Shown one piece after another: positions 16,533 through 25,113 of a stretch of DNA of 64,000 bases; position 1 is the stretch's first letter, and each line of letters opens with the position of its first letter. The notes under the pieces are model-generated. The model had not been told where the DNA came from and did no database searches. It worked only from the letters and a program-made list of their open reading frames with translations. The translations under genes were made by a program, and so were the position numbers. This DNA is from JAYQKL01 sp049890195 (GTDB taxonomy: Bacteria; Pseudomonadota; Alphaproteobacteria; RS24), in contig JBMHBY010000009.1 in assembly GCA_049890195.1 (NCBI GenBank), forward strand, positions 1-64,000, written 5' to 3'.

Positions 16533-17195
16533 ATGCGTTTGATCTTGTTTGATTGTGATGGGACCATCATTGACAGCCAGCAGGCCATCATCACCGGCAT
16601 GACCCGCGCCATGGTGGAGGTGGGGCTTGAGCCTGCGGCCGATGCGGATATTCTCAAATCCATCGGCTTGTCATTGGAGGCTGCCGTTGAGTTATATTTG
16701 CCGGATAGCTCCGAAGCGCAACGTGCGGCATTGATTGACGCATACAAGACCATTGCCACCGAAATTGCCGCTCAGGAGGATCGTGGCGAGGCGGTTTTCC
16801 CCGGCATGGCGGGCCTTCTTCATGATTTGGCCGCTGAAGAAGAGACTTTGCTCGGCATGGTGACGATGAAATCGCGGCGCGGTGTCCACAGGGTCTGTAA
16901 AACGCATGGGTTTGAGGAGGTTTTTCATGTGCTCAAAAGCGCTGATGACGGGCCGGGTAAGCCCAACCCGCAACTTATTCTGGATGCCATGGATGAATTA
17001 GGCGTGACCGCAGACCAGACAATGATGATTGGTGATACGGTGTATGATATGGCCATGGCGGCGAATGCCGGGGTTTTGCCGATCGGCGTCAGCTGGGGGT
17101 ATAACCCGGTGACGGATTTAAGGAAATTTGGCGCACAACATATAGTTCAATCAGCTGAAGATCTGTTAAGTTTGTTGAAAAACAATAATTTATAA
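16533..17195 (+). CDS. HAD-superfamily hydrolase, phosphoglycolate phosphatase-like
   Basis: The 220-residue protein has all HAD motifs: FDCDGTIIDS (residues 5-14, nucleophile Asp), MVTMKSRRG (motif II), GKPNPQLI (motif III Lys) and MIGDTVYDMAMAANAG (motif IV). A helical cap lies between motifs I and II, as in Gph-like phosphatases. The substrate is not determined by sequence. It follows rluC by 12 bases and precedes the ATP12 gene by 14, so it is probably in the same transcript. Confidence 0.88.
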   Translation: MRLILFDCDGTIIDSQQAIITGMTRAMVEVGLEPAADADILKSIGLSLEAAVELYLPDSSEAQRAALIDAYKTIATEIAAQEDRGEAVFPGMAGLLHDLAAEEETLLGMVTMKSRRGVHRVCKTHGFEEVFHVLKSADDGPGKPNPQLILDAMDELGVTADQTMMIGDTVYDMAMAANAGVLPIGVSWGYNPVTDLRKFGAQHIVQSAEDLLSLLKNNNL

Positions 17196-17209
17196 TAGGT
17201 TTCTAATGT

Positions 17210-17911
17210 ATGACTGATAGATTTTACAAGGCGGTTAAGATTGCTGCGCAGCAGGACGGATATGCTGTATATCTTGACAGTTTCGCGTTAAAAACGCCGG
17301 CTAAAAATCCGATTGTGCTGCCGAGCAAAGCCCTTGCAGAACTTGTACAGGCGGAATGGGAGTCGGTTGACGGGAAGATTGACACGATGAAAATGCCCAT
17401 GAACCGGCTCGTCAACACCGCCTTGGATCGCGTGCCGGGCAATCTGGACGGGCTGGCACAGGAATTTGTCGCCTATGCCAATCATGACCTGACCTGTTAT
17501 CGCGCCGAGCACCCTGAGCGGTTGGTGGAACTTCAGGAGGAAATATGGGGCAAGTGGCTGAAATGGTGCGGGATGCGTTTCGATGTGTCGTTTACGGTGG
17601 CCCGCGGCATTGAGCCGGTCGATCAACCCGATGATACGCTGGAGCGTCTGAAGCATGTGTATCTTCAAGACAAAGACAATGTTCTGCGCATGGGCGGATT
17701 GAGCCATGCGACGGCTTTACTCGGGTCAGCCGTTTTGGCCCTGGCTGTGGAGCAGAAAGAACTGTCCGCAGAGGCGGCCTTCATGGCCGCTTTTCTGGAT
17801 GAGCAGTTCCAAATTGATCAATGGGGCGAAGACGGGGAGGCAGCTCAAAGGCTACAAAACAGACGGAACGAAATCGATGAAATCGTCAAATATTTTGGGG
17901 TTTTAGGGTAG
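17210..17911 (+). CDS. ATP12-family F1-ATPase assembly chaperone
   Basis: The 233-residue protein matches the ATP12 family: a beta-rich N-terminus with TPAKNPIVLPSKALAELVQAEW around residue 30, split here as TPAKNPIVLPSKALA and AEWESVDGKID, then the helical part with MPMNRLVNTALDRV and DLTCYRAEHPERLV, and the C-terminal EAAFMAAFLDEQFQIDQWGED. In mitochondria Atp12 holds the F1 alpha subunit before assembly; the bacterial homologues are limited to Alphaproteobacteria and are presumed to do the same. No ATP synthase genes are in this window. Confidence 0.9.
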   Translation: MTDRFYKAVKIAAQQDGYAVYLDSFALKTPAKNPIVLPSKALAELVQAEWESVDGKIDTMKMPMNRLVNTALDRVPGNLDGLAQEFVAYANHDLTCYRAEHPERLVELQEEIWGKWLKWCGMRFDVSFTVARGIEPVDQPDDTLERLKHVYLQDKDNVLRMGGLSHATALLGSAVLALAVEQKELSAEAAFMAAFLDEQFQIDQWGEDGEAAQRLQNRRNEIDEIVKYFGVLG

Positions 17912-17972
17912 AACTGCCCCGGAAAAACATATACATAAGTTAAACAAATCAAACAATGAATCGGGCAGGGAC

Positions 17973-19505
17973 ATGAGTGATATCATTGAAGAATTAAACC
18001 AAAGGCGGGCAGAAGCCAGATTGGGTGGCGGCCAAAAGCGCATCGACTCACAGCATCAACGCGGCAAACTGACCGCCCGCGAGCGCATAGATCTGCTGCT
18101 GGATGACGGATCTTTTGAAGAGATTGACATGTTTGTCGAGCATGACTGCCATGAATTCGGCATGAGCGACAAAAAAATCCCCGGCGACGGTGTTGTCACC
18201 GGCTGGGGGACGGTCAATGGCCGGCCGATTTATGTTTTCGCTAAGGATTTCACGGTGTTTGGTGGTTCCCTGTCAAAGGCCCATGCCCAGAAAATCATGA
18301 AGGTTCAGGATATGGCCCTGCGCAACCGGATGCCGATCATCGGTATTCTGGATGCCGGCGGGGCACGGATCCAAGAAGGTGTGGACGCGCTCGGCGGTTA
18401 TGCAGAGGTGTTCCAACGCAACACGCTGGCCTCGGGCGTCATTCCACAAATCACGATGATTATGGGGCCATGCGCGGGCGGTGACGTTTATTCCCCGGCC
18501 CTGACCGACTTTATTTTCATGGTCAAAAACACCTCATACATGTTTGTCACCGGACCCGATGTCGTGAAAACCGTGACCAATGAAGAGGTCACAGCAGAGG
18601 AACTTGGCGGCGCCAAAGTGCACACGACCAAATCCTCGGTTGCGGACGGCTCCTACAATAATGACATTGAAGCCCTGACGGATTTGCGCCGCCTGATTGA
18701 TTTCCTACCACAATGCAACCAGTCCGGTGTGCCGGAGCGGGACTTTTTCGATGATCCAAAGCGTCAGGAAATGTCTCTGGACACATTGGTTCCGGACAAT
18801 CCGAACCTGCCTTATGACATCAAGGAATTAATTGGCAAGGTCGTTGACGAGGGTGATTTTTTTGAAATCCAGAAGGATTTTGCCGCGAACATCGTCTGCG
18901 GGTTTGGCCGGGTCGAGGGCCGTACGGTCGGCTTTGTCGCCAATCAGCCGATGGTGCTGGCCGGGGTTCTGGACAGTGACAGCAGCCGCAAGGCCGCACG
19001 TTTTGTCCGCTTTTGCGACTGCTTTGACATTCCGGTGGTGACGTTTGTTGATGTCCCGGGTTTTCTGCCGGGCACATCGCAGGAATATGGCGGCCTGATC
19101 AAGCACGGGGCAAAATTGCTCTTCGCCTATGCCGAGGCCACAGTGCCGAAAATTACGGTCATCACGCGCAAAGCCTATGGCGGTGCTTATGATGTGATGG
19201 CATCCAAACATTTGCGCGGTGACGTCAACTATGCGTGGCCGTCGGCGGAAATTGCGGTTATGGGCGCAAAAGGTGCTGTGGAAATCATTTTCCGTCAGGA
19301 CATCGGCAATGATGCGGAAATTGAAAAACGCACCAAGGAATATGAAGACCGGTTTCTCAATCCGTTTGTTGCTGCAGAGCGCGGTTATATTGATGAGGTC
19401 ATCATGCCGCACAACACGCGCAACCGGATTGTCCGTGCCCTCAGGCTGTTGAAAAACAAGCAGCTTGAGAACCCTTGGAAAAAACACGACAACATCCCGC
19501 TTTAG
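17973..19505 (+). CDS. pccB: Propionyl-CoA carboxylase, beta (carboxyltransferase) subunit
   Basis: The 510-residue protein moves CO2 from carboxybiotin to propionyl-CoA, giving methylmalonyl-CoA. Both crotonase-like halves of the carboxyltransferase are present: RIDLLLDDGSFEEIDMF and FTVFGGSLSKAHAQKIMKV in the first, and VPGFLPGTSQEYGGLIKHGA and RKAYGGAYDVMASKHLR in the second. Length equals that of known PccB proteins. It is preceded by a 61-base gap from the ATP12 gene and followed 10 bases later by pccA. Confidence 0.96.
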   Translation: MSDIIEELNQRRAEARLGGGQKRIDSQHQRGKLTARERIDLLLDDGSFEEIDMFVEHDCHEFGMSDKKIPGDGVVTGWGTVNGRPIYVFAKDFTVFGGSLSKAHAQKIMKVQDMALRNRMPIIGILDAGGARIQEGVDALGGYAEVFQRNTLASGVIPQITMIMGPCAGGDVYSPALTDFIFMVKNTSYMFVTGPDVVKTVTNEEVTAEELGGAKVHTTKSSVADGSYNNDIEALTDLRRLIDFLPQCNQSGVPERDFFDDPKRQEMSLDTLVPDNPNLPYDIKELIGKVVDEGDFFEIQKDFAANIVCGFGRVEGRTVGFVANQPMVLAGVLDSDSSRKAARFVRFCDCFDIPVVTFVDVPGFLPGTSQEYGGLIKHGAKLLFAYAEATVPKITVITRKAYGGAYDVMASKHLRGDVNYAWPSAEIAVMGAKGAVEIIFRQDIGNDAEIEKRTKEYEDRFLNPFVAAERGYIDEVIMPHNTRNRIVRALRLLKNKQLENPWKKHDNIPL

Positions 19506-19515
19506 GATACCCCAT

Positions 19516-21501
19516 ATGTTCAAGAAGATACTGATTGCAAACCGTGGTGAAATTGCCTGCCGTGTCATCCGCTCGGCAAAACAAATGGGTATTCAAACCG
19601 TTGCCGTTTATTCGGATGCAGACGCCAACGCCCTGCATGTCCGCGAAGCTGATGAAGCCGTGCATATCGGCGCGGCACCGGCGGCGGAGAGTTATCTGGT
19701 GATTGAGAAAATCCTCGATGCCATCAAACAGACCGGTGCGGAAGCCGTGCATCCCGGTTATGGCTTTTTAAGCGAGAACAAGGCTTTTGCCGAGGCTTTG
19801 GACAAGGCCGGCATCGCCTTTATCGGCCCCCCCGCCGGGGCCATTGAAAGCATGGGCGACAAAATCACCTCGAAAAAGTTGGCGGCCGAGGCCGGTGTGT
19901 CAACCGTACCGGGTCATATGGGGTTGATTGAGGACGCTGAAGAGGCCGTCAAAATCGCCACAGAGAGCGGTTATCCGGTCATGATCACGGCGTCCGCCGG
20001 CGGCGGAGGCAAGGGCATGCGGATTGCCTGGAATGATGATGAGGCACGCGAGGGCTTTCAATCCTCTAAAAATGAGGCGGCCAGCAGTTTCGGGGATGAC
20101 CGGATTTTTATTGAGAAATTCGTGACCCAGCCACGTCATATTGAAATTCAGGTCCTGGGCGACAAGCACGGCAACATCATTTATCTGGGTGAGCGTGAAT
20201 GCTCCATTCAGCGCCGTAACCAGAAGGTCATTGAGGAGGCGCCGAGTCCGTTTCTTGACGCCAAGACCCGCAAAGCCATGGGCGAGCAGGCGGTCGCGCT
20301 GGCCCGCGCCGTGGATTACTGCTCGGCGGGAACGGTTGAGTTTATTGTGGACGGGGACAAGAACTTCTATTTCCTTGAAATGAACACCCGCCTGCAGGTC
20401 GAGCATCCGGTGACGGAGTTGATCACAGGTGTCGATCTGGTCGAGCAGATGATCAAAGTGGCGGCAGGCGACAAGCTGGAGCTGTCGCAAAAGGACGTCA
20501 AGCTGAACGGTTGGGCGGTTGAAAGCCGCATTTATGCCGAAGACCCATATCGGGGCTTCCTGCCGTCCACGGGCCGCCTGAGTCGGTACCGTCCGCCCGA
20601 GGAGGGGGAGTTTGACGGCATCACGGTCCGCAATGACACGGGTGTTTATGAAGGCGGTGAAATTTCCATTTACTATGACCCGATGATCGCCAAGCTGATC
20701 ACCTATGGTCAAGACCGCATCCAAGCCGTTGATGGCATGCTTGAAGCCTTGAACGGTTTTCGGATTGACGGTATCCGCCACAATATCGACTTCCTCGCCG
20801 CCATCATGCAGCATGAGCGCTTCCGTGAAGGGGCGTTGACCACGGCGTTTATTGACGAGGAGTACCCGGAGGGGTTTGACGGCGCGCCACAAAACGTTGA
20901 GCAGTTGCAGACATTGGCTGCGGTCGCCACCGATATGCACATGTTTGAGCTTCACCGTTCGGCCAGCATCAGTGGCGCCATAGCGGGGGAGACCTCGATG
21001 CCGGCAGCAGATTTTTGCGTCCAGATCGGTGAGACGGTGTTCACGGTCAGCAAAACCGATGAAGGGGTGATGGTTGACGGTACGCCGCATGAAATCGTTA
21101 CAGATTGGGTGCCCGGCCATCTTTTCTACACCGGTGCCGTTAATGGTATCCCGGTTTCTTTTGCCGTGGACAAAGCATTGGAAGGTTATGTTTTGACGGC
21201 TAATGGCGCTGAACTGGAGGTCTGTATCCGCTCCGCCAAAGCGCAGGAGCTGGTTCAGTACATGCCTGAAAAAGACGATGGCGGTTCTGACAAGGCGCTT
21301 GTGTGCCCGATGCCGGGTGTGGTGGTTTCCCTCGCCGTTTCCGAAGGGGATGAGGCCAAGGCCGGTCAGCCTCTGGCGGTGGTGGAGGCCATGAAAATGG
21401 AAAATATTTTGCGGGCTGAAAAAGATGTCACGATTTCCAAAATCCTAGTCGCTCCGGGTGATGCGCTGGCCGTCGATGACGTGATGATTGAATTCGATTA
21501 A
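19516..21501 (+). CDS. pccA: Propionyl-CoA carboxylase, alpha (biotin carboxylase/carrier) subunit
   Basis: The 661-residue protein carries biotin carboxylase (IANRGEIACRVIRSAKQMG at the start, ASAGGGGKGMRIAW for ATP binding, FLEMNTRLQVEHPVTE), a linker BT domain, and the biotinyl domain with EAMKMEN, the modified Lys being near residue 627. Start at 19516 (MFKKILIANRG) lies 10 bases after pccB; an upstream in-frame start overlaps pccB and adds 17 residues with no family similarity. Together with PccB it forms the propionyl-CoA carboxylase, linking odd-chain fatty acid and branched amino acid breakdown to succinyl-CoA. Confidence 0.96.
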   Translation: MFKKILIANRGEIACRVIRSAKQMGIQTVAVYSDADANALHVREADEAVHIGAAPAAESYLVIEKILDAIKQTGAEAVHPGYGFLSENKAFAEALDKAGIAFIGPPAGAIESMGDKITSKKLAAEAGVSTVPGHMGLIEDAEEAVKIATESGYPVMITASAGGGGKGMRIAWNDDEAREGFQSSKNEAASSFGDDRIFIEKFVTQPRHIEIQVLGDKHGNIIYLGERECSIQRRNQKVIEEAPSPFLDAKTRKAMGEQAVALARAVDYCSAGTVEFIVDGDKNFYFLEMNTRLQVEHPVTELITGVDLVEQMIKVAAGDKLELSQKDVKLNGWAVESRIYAEDPYRGFLPSTGRLSRYRPPEEGEFDGITVRNDTGVYEGGEISIYYDPMIAKLITYGQDRIQAVDGMLEALNGFRIDGIRHNIDFLAAIMQHERFREGALTTAFIDEEYPEGFDGAPQNVEQLQTLAAVATDMHMFELHRSASISGAIAGETSMPAADFCVQIGETVFTVSKTDEGVMVDGTPHEIVTDWVPGHLFYTGAVNGIPVSFAVDKALEGYVLTANGAELEVCIRSAKAQELVQYMPEKDDGGSDKALVCPMPGVVVSLAVSEGDEAKAGQPLAVVEAMKMENILRAEKDVTISKILVAPGDALAVDDVMIEFD

Positions 21502-21504
21502 GCC

Positions 21505-22194
21505 TTATGCGTCACATGCGGTAAACGCCTGGCGAAAGCTTTTCAGCAGGGCGGCATCCACATCCTCCATCGTCACCGGATATCCGAGGTCAACCAGACT
21601 GGTCACGCCCTGGTCGGTGATGCCACAGGGCACAATACCCCCGAAATGGCTGAGATCCGGTTCGACGTTCAGCGCCAGCCCATGAAAGCTGACCCAGCGT
21701 CTGACTCGGATGCCGATTGCCCCAATCTTGTCCTCACGGCCTGCGCCGAGTTCCGGACGCGGCACCCAAACACCAACACGCCCCTCGCTGATTTTGGCCT
21801 GTATATTGAATTCCGCCAATGAGGCAATCATCCAATTTTCCACATTTCGGACAAAGCATCTGATGTCGGCGCCACGTTTTTTCAGATCCAACATCAAATA
21901 GACAACGCGCTGGCCGGGACCGTGATAGGTGTATTCACCGCCACGGCCGGCCTTGTAAACAGGCAGCTTGTCATTTTGCAGCAGGTCTTCCGCTTTGGCG
22001 CTGGTTCCGGCAGTGTAGAGGGGCGGATGTTCGAGAAACCATAAGAGTTCCTCTGCTGTGCCTTCGCGGATGCCTTTGACGCGCTCTTCCATGAAGGACA
22101 CGGCCTCTTCATAGGGTACAGGTGAACCGGAAATCCTGCATTCAGGCCTTGAAAAAGCCGGCTCAGGCGGCAATAAAGTGTCTTTGACGTTCAT
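21505..22194 (-). CDS. lipB: Octanoyl-[acyl carrier protein]:protein octanoyltransferase LipB
   Basis: LipB transfers the octanoyl group from ACP to lipoyl domains, the first step of lipoate synthesis. The signature GRGGEYTYHGPGQRVVYLML, with RVRRWVSFHGLALNV and the active-site cysteine in GIVPCGITDQGVTS, is present. The start at 22194 (MNVKDTLL) gives 229 residues; a start 13 codons upstream is possible but lies in AT-rich sequence. No strong ribosome binding site is seen at either. It converges on pccA with 3 bases between stops. Confidence 0.93.
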   Translation of the reverse strand: MNVKDTLLPPEPAFSRPECRISGSPVPYEEAVSFMEERVKGIREGTAEELLWFLEHPPLYTAGTSAKAEDLLQNDKLPVYKAGRGGEYTYHGPGQRVVYLMLDLKKRGADIRCFVRNVENWMIASLAEFNIQAKISEGRVGVWVPRPELGAGREDKIGAIGIRVRRWVSFHGLALNVEPDLSHFGGIVPCGITDQGVTSLVDLGYPVTMEDVDAALLKSFRQAFTACDA

Positions 22195-22237
22195 TTTTTG
22201 TATGTAACACACATCACAAAGATATAAATACATAATA

Positions 22238-22266
22238 TATATGTAGAATAAAAAATACTACATATA
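22238..22266. repeat. Perfect inverted repeat between lipB and the siroheme-type gene
   Basis: TATATGTAG (22238-22246) and CTACATATA (22258-22266) are perfect reverse complements separated by 11 A/T bases. The element sits in the short divergent region between lipB (-) and the gene at 22318 (+). It could be an operator for a dimeric regulator or a hairpin. There is no T-tract of terminator type and no linked regulator gene. Confidence 0.6.
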
Positions 22267-22317
22267 AAAGATGACAAATAGTGTCGGAGTACTTATATTG
22301 CTCCTGAAAGGAAAATC

Positions 22318-22920
22318 ATGCTTCCAATTGTGCTTGACATGAATGGACTTCGTGCCGCTGTTGTTGGCGGCGGGCCGCAAGCCTGTCGGCGTCTGCAGAT
22401 ACTGGACGAGGCGGGTGCAGGCGGTGTTAAGGTGTTCAGCATTGATCCGTCTGAGGAAATGCGGAAGATGGCGGGTCCGCGCTTGGAGATGCGTCCAATC
22501 CGTGATGATGAAATCTCCCAACTCGCGCTAGTGTTCGTCGCCAATGAAACTGAGGCTGAGGCAGCCCGTATCACGCAGGTGGCCCGCACAAGCAAAACGC
22601 TGGTGAATGTCGAGGACGTCAAACCGCAATGCGATTTTCATGTTCCGGCGGTGGTTCGGCGTGGGGACCTTTTGTTGACGGCATCCAGCGGCGGCAAGTC
22701 TCCGGCCTTGGCGCGGCGGCTGAAAGGGTTTCTGGCGGCGAGATTCCCGGAAGCCTGGGGCGGATATGTGGAGCAGATTGCTCAGGCCAGAGAGGGCTGG
22801 CGTGCCCAAGGACTTTCTTTCAAGGATGTGACAGACCGCAGCAATGCAATGATAGATGAAAAAGGATGGCTAGAATGTCAGTGTCCATTGACAGCCGACA
22901 ACAGCAGCAAGACCTCCTGA
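22318..22920 (+). CDS. Precorrin-2 dehydrogenase / sirohydrochlorin ferrochelatase-like (CysG N-terminal domain type)
   Basis: The 200-residue protein begins with LDMNGLRAAVVGGGPQACRR, an NAD-binding Rossmann motif, and has VFVANETEAEA and CDFHVPAVVRRGDLLLTASSGGKSPALARRL, the pattern of the bifunctional dehydrogenase/ferrochelatase that ends siroheme synthesis. The methyltransferase half of CysG is absent, so uroporphyrinogen III methylation would need another gene. GAAAGGAAAA precedes the ATG. The 3' end overlaps cysH by 55 bases, suggesting a shared sulfur assimilation transcript; siroheme serves sulfite reductase, which is not in this window. Confidence 0.82.
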   Translation: MLPIVLDMNGLRAAVVGGGPQACRRLQILDEAGAGGVKVFSIDPSEEMRKMAGPRLEMRPIRDDEISQLALVFVANETEAEAARITQVARTSKTLVNVEDVKPQCDFHVPAVVRRGDLLLTASSGGKSPALARRLKGFLAARFPEAWGGYVEQIAQAREGWRAQGLSFKDVTDRSNAMIDEKGWLECQCPLTADNSSKTS

Positions 22921-23618
22921 GTGAGTTGAACACCCGTTATCAGGGGCAGCCGGCGGACGATGTTCTGCGGGCCATGATTGAACAGGAATTCACTGGACGG
23001 ATTTGTGTGGTCTCCTCATTCGGTTCCGAGTCGACTGTCCTTTTGCACAAGGTCGCCCAGATTGACCCGACGGTCCCGGTCATTTTTCTCAATACCGGCA
23101 AACTGTTCGGGGAAACCCTGCGCTATCGCGACCGGATTCAGTCCGTGCTCGGTCTGTCGGATGTGCGGGCGATTGGCCCACATCCTGAAGATCTGAAAAA
23201 GCTTGATCAGGACGGGGATTTATGGACACGCAGTCAGGATCAATGCTGCCACATCCGCAAGGTGCTGCCGCAAAGGCGGGCCCTGAAAGGGTTTGACGCC
23301 GTTATCACCGGGCGCAAGCGCTTCCAGACATCAGCGCGGGAGAATATGCGCATCATCGAATCTGAGGATGCGGAAACCGGTCGAGTGCGCATCAACCCTC
23401 TGGTGGACCATGATTTGGCCAGCCTGAACGCCTATATTGACGCGCACAACCTGCCGCGACACCCGCTGGTCAAGGACGGATATTTGTCCATCGGCTGTAT
23501 GCCCTGCACCTCCAAGGTCAAAGAGGGCGGGGATTACCGTTCCGGACGCTGGGCCGGCACGGACAAGGAGGAATGCGGCATCCATGAAACCGATTTTGTT
23601 GACGGGGACGGCATTTAA
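22866..23618 (+). CDS. cysH: Assimilatory adenylyl-sulfate (APS) reductase, iron-sulfur type
   Basis: The 250-residue protein has the adenylyl-binding VVSSFGSESTVLLH at residues 48-61, the cluster cysteines Cys127-Cys128 (QCCHIRK) and Cys211/Cys214 (IGCMPCTS), and the catalytic Cys237 in KEECGIHE. The CC...CxxC set binds a [4Fe-4S] cluster and marks APS reductases; E. coli PAPS reductase lacks it. The product reduces APS to sulfite with thioredoxin. Start at 22866 or three codons later at 22875 are both plausible. The gene overlaps the preceding siroheme-type gene by 55 bases. Confidence 0.92.
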   Translation: MARMSVSIDSRQQQQDLLSELNTRYQGQPADDVLRAMIEQEFTGRICVVSSFGSESTVLLHKVAQIDPTVPVIFLNTGKLFGETLRYRDRIQSVLGLSDVRAIGPHPEDLKKLDQDGDLWTRSQDQCCHIRKVLPQRRALKGFDAVITGRKRFQTSARENMRIIESEDAETGRVRINPLVDHDLASLNAYIDAHNLPRHPLVKDGYLSIGCMPCTSKVKEGGDYRSGRWAGTDKEECGIHETDFVDGDGI

Positions 23619-23685
23619 CCGGTTTAGGGCTTGTGGATTTCCGGTGTTTTTGTTACACCCTCAAAGTCTCACTCTGACATGCTTT

Positions 23686-23772
23686 GCGGCCGTGGCGGAA
23701 TTGGTAGACGCGCAGCGTTGAGGTCGCTGTGGGGTAACACCCGTGGAAGTTCGAGTCTTCTCGGCCGCACCA
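23686..23772 (+). tRNA. tRNA-Leu (anticodon GAG)
   Basis: An 87-base class II tRNA. The acceptor stem is GCGGCCG (23686-23692) with CGGCCGC (23762-23768), then discriminator A and an encoded CCA. The D arm reads GGCGGAATTGGTAGACGC, and the anticodon stem-loop is CAGCG-TTGAGGT-CGCTG with GAG, which reads CUC and CUU. A long variable arm (GTGGGGTAACACC region) and the T loop GTTCGAGTC follow. It stands alone between cysH and the convergent sulfotransferase gene. Confidence 0.96.
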
Positions 23773-23798
23773 TATTTTAGTACATCCACTATTTTTTC

Positions 23799-25070
23799 TC
23801 AGTCGAGTTCCTTTTTCTCCTCGACCGGGACATTGAAATAATCCTGATAGCGGGCAAAAAAGGCCCGTTTGCGGTCGATCTCCTCCTGTTCGCCGATGGA
23901 ATAGCTGTGTTTGCCGAATTTGGCTTTCGGCTTGGCCGCCAGATAGGCTTCCATGCGTCCCTTGGCTTCCTCGGTGAACTCAAACCCAAGTTGGTCATAG
24001 ATTTTGGCCAGCGCTTCATCCGGTTTGGAAATCAGGTCGGCATAGAGCGAATGGCTGACCTGATGTTTCGGGATGTCGCCGCCTTCCAGCCAGTCAATAA
24101 TCCGGTTCAGGTTCTGCGACATGGCTTCGGGGGAAAGCAGTCCCTCGAAAGCCTTGACATCCAGCTTTTTGTCGCTGCGCATGTAGAAAAACGTTCCGGC
24201 GAGATTGGTCACGGAGGCTTGGGCGTATATCGGGTCGCGATGCGTGATCAGCACCTCGGCATCGGGAAAGACCTTGAACAGAACGGGCAGGAAGTTGAGG
24301 TGCGACGGGGCCTTAAGCAGCCAATGGTCACGCGGGTTCCTGAACTGAAGGACCTGCAGCATTTTTTTGTACAGGCTGTAGGAATATTCCCAGTTGCCTT
24401 GGGTGTAAATGTAGTTGATGTAACTCGGCACCTGAAACAGGAAGGCAATGTTTTCGGAAATGAAACTGGCGGACTGGCCGATAACGCATTCATTGGGCAG
24501 GCTGGCATCAAGCTCATGCATGGTTTTGACGGTCGGTGTCACCCGGTTCATCAATGTAACCAGATGCTGGGCCTTGGCGATGCGCGGATCGGTCTCATAG
24601 GTCGCGGTTTCAGGAGCGGGGTAGGGGAACATCATTTCCCAGTGGCGCGGGGATCCGAATTTCGGGTCCTGCGCCAGCAACTCAAACAAAATGGATGTCC
24701 CGGAGCGTGCCAGACCAGTCATAAATACCGGTTTTTCGATTTTCTCGTCAGCAATTTCCGGATGCTCATTGAACGCTGCCTGAATACCCAATAAAGCCTT
24801 CAGCCAAATCAGGATGTCACTGCGTGTCATCAGCCGGCCGAAGAAGTTCAGTTCAGCCTCTTCATCCAGGGATTTGATAAGAACCTCAAAGGGCTGGCGC
24901 CAATCATCATCCCCGAAATCATCAAAGCCGGTTTCCGATTTGGCCTGGATGATCAGCTCTTCAGCCTCCAAAGGCACCAATGCCTTGATGTCCATGCCGG
25001 CCCCTTCATCATTGAAGGCCTGCAGCCAGTCCGGGCGGGGTGGGGGTGTCCAAAAAACTGTGTCAGACAT
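23799..25070 (-). CDS. Sulfotransferase-family protein
   Basis: The 423-residue protein has the PAPS 5'-phosphosulfate loop MTGLARSGTSILFELLAQDP around residue 117 and the later LITHRDPIYAQASV corresponding to the 3'-phosphate region, the two anchors of the sulfotransferase fold. WLLKAPSHLNFLPVLFKVFP precedes it. The acceptor is unknown and some members of this clan are not proven sulfotransferases. It is the last gene of the minus-strand cluster, 43 bases after the SDR stop, and it converges on tRNA-Leu. Confidence 0.8.
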   Translation of the reverse strand: MSDTVFWTPPPRPDWLQAFNDEGAGMDIKALVPLEAEELIIQAKSETGFDDFGDDDWRQPFEVLIKSLDEEAELNFFGRLMTRSDILIWLKALLGIQAAFNEHPEIADEKIEKPVFMTGLARSGTSILFELLAQDPKFGSPRHWEMMFPYPAPETATYETDPRIAKAQHLVTLMNRVTPTVKTMHELDASLPNECVIGQSASFISENIAFLFQVPSYINYIYTQGNWEYSYSLYKKMLQVLQFRNPRDHWLLKAPSHLNFLPVLFKVFPDAEVLITHRDPIYAQASVTNLAGTFFYMRSDKKLDVKAFEGLLSPEAMSQNLNRIIDWLEGGDIPKHQVSHSLYADLISKPDEALAKIYDQLGFEFTEEAKGRMEAYLAAKPKAKFGKHSYSIGEQEEIDRKRAFFARYQDYFNVPVEEKKELD

Positions 25071-25113
25071 GTTTGCCTCCGATTATGTTTTGGAAAGTGA
25101 AGTCTGCTGACAC

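Noticed and set aside
19900..21120. Long open frame of 406 codons antisense to pccA
   Set aside because: It has no recognisable domains, and it is explained by the codon bias of pccA read on the other strand.
22195..22233. Thirteen-codon N-terminal extension of LipB
   Set aside because: It lies in AT-rich promoter-like sequence and is not part of the family alignment; it cannot be fully excluded.
23631..23658. Promoter for tRNA-Leu (TTGTGG and TTACAC, 16-base spacer)
   Set aside because: The -10 match is too poor to list as a feature, although the position is right.
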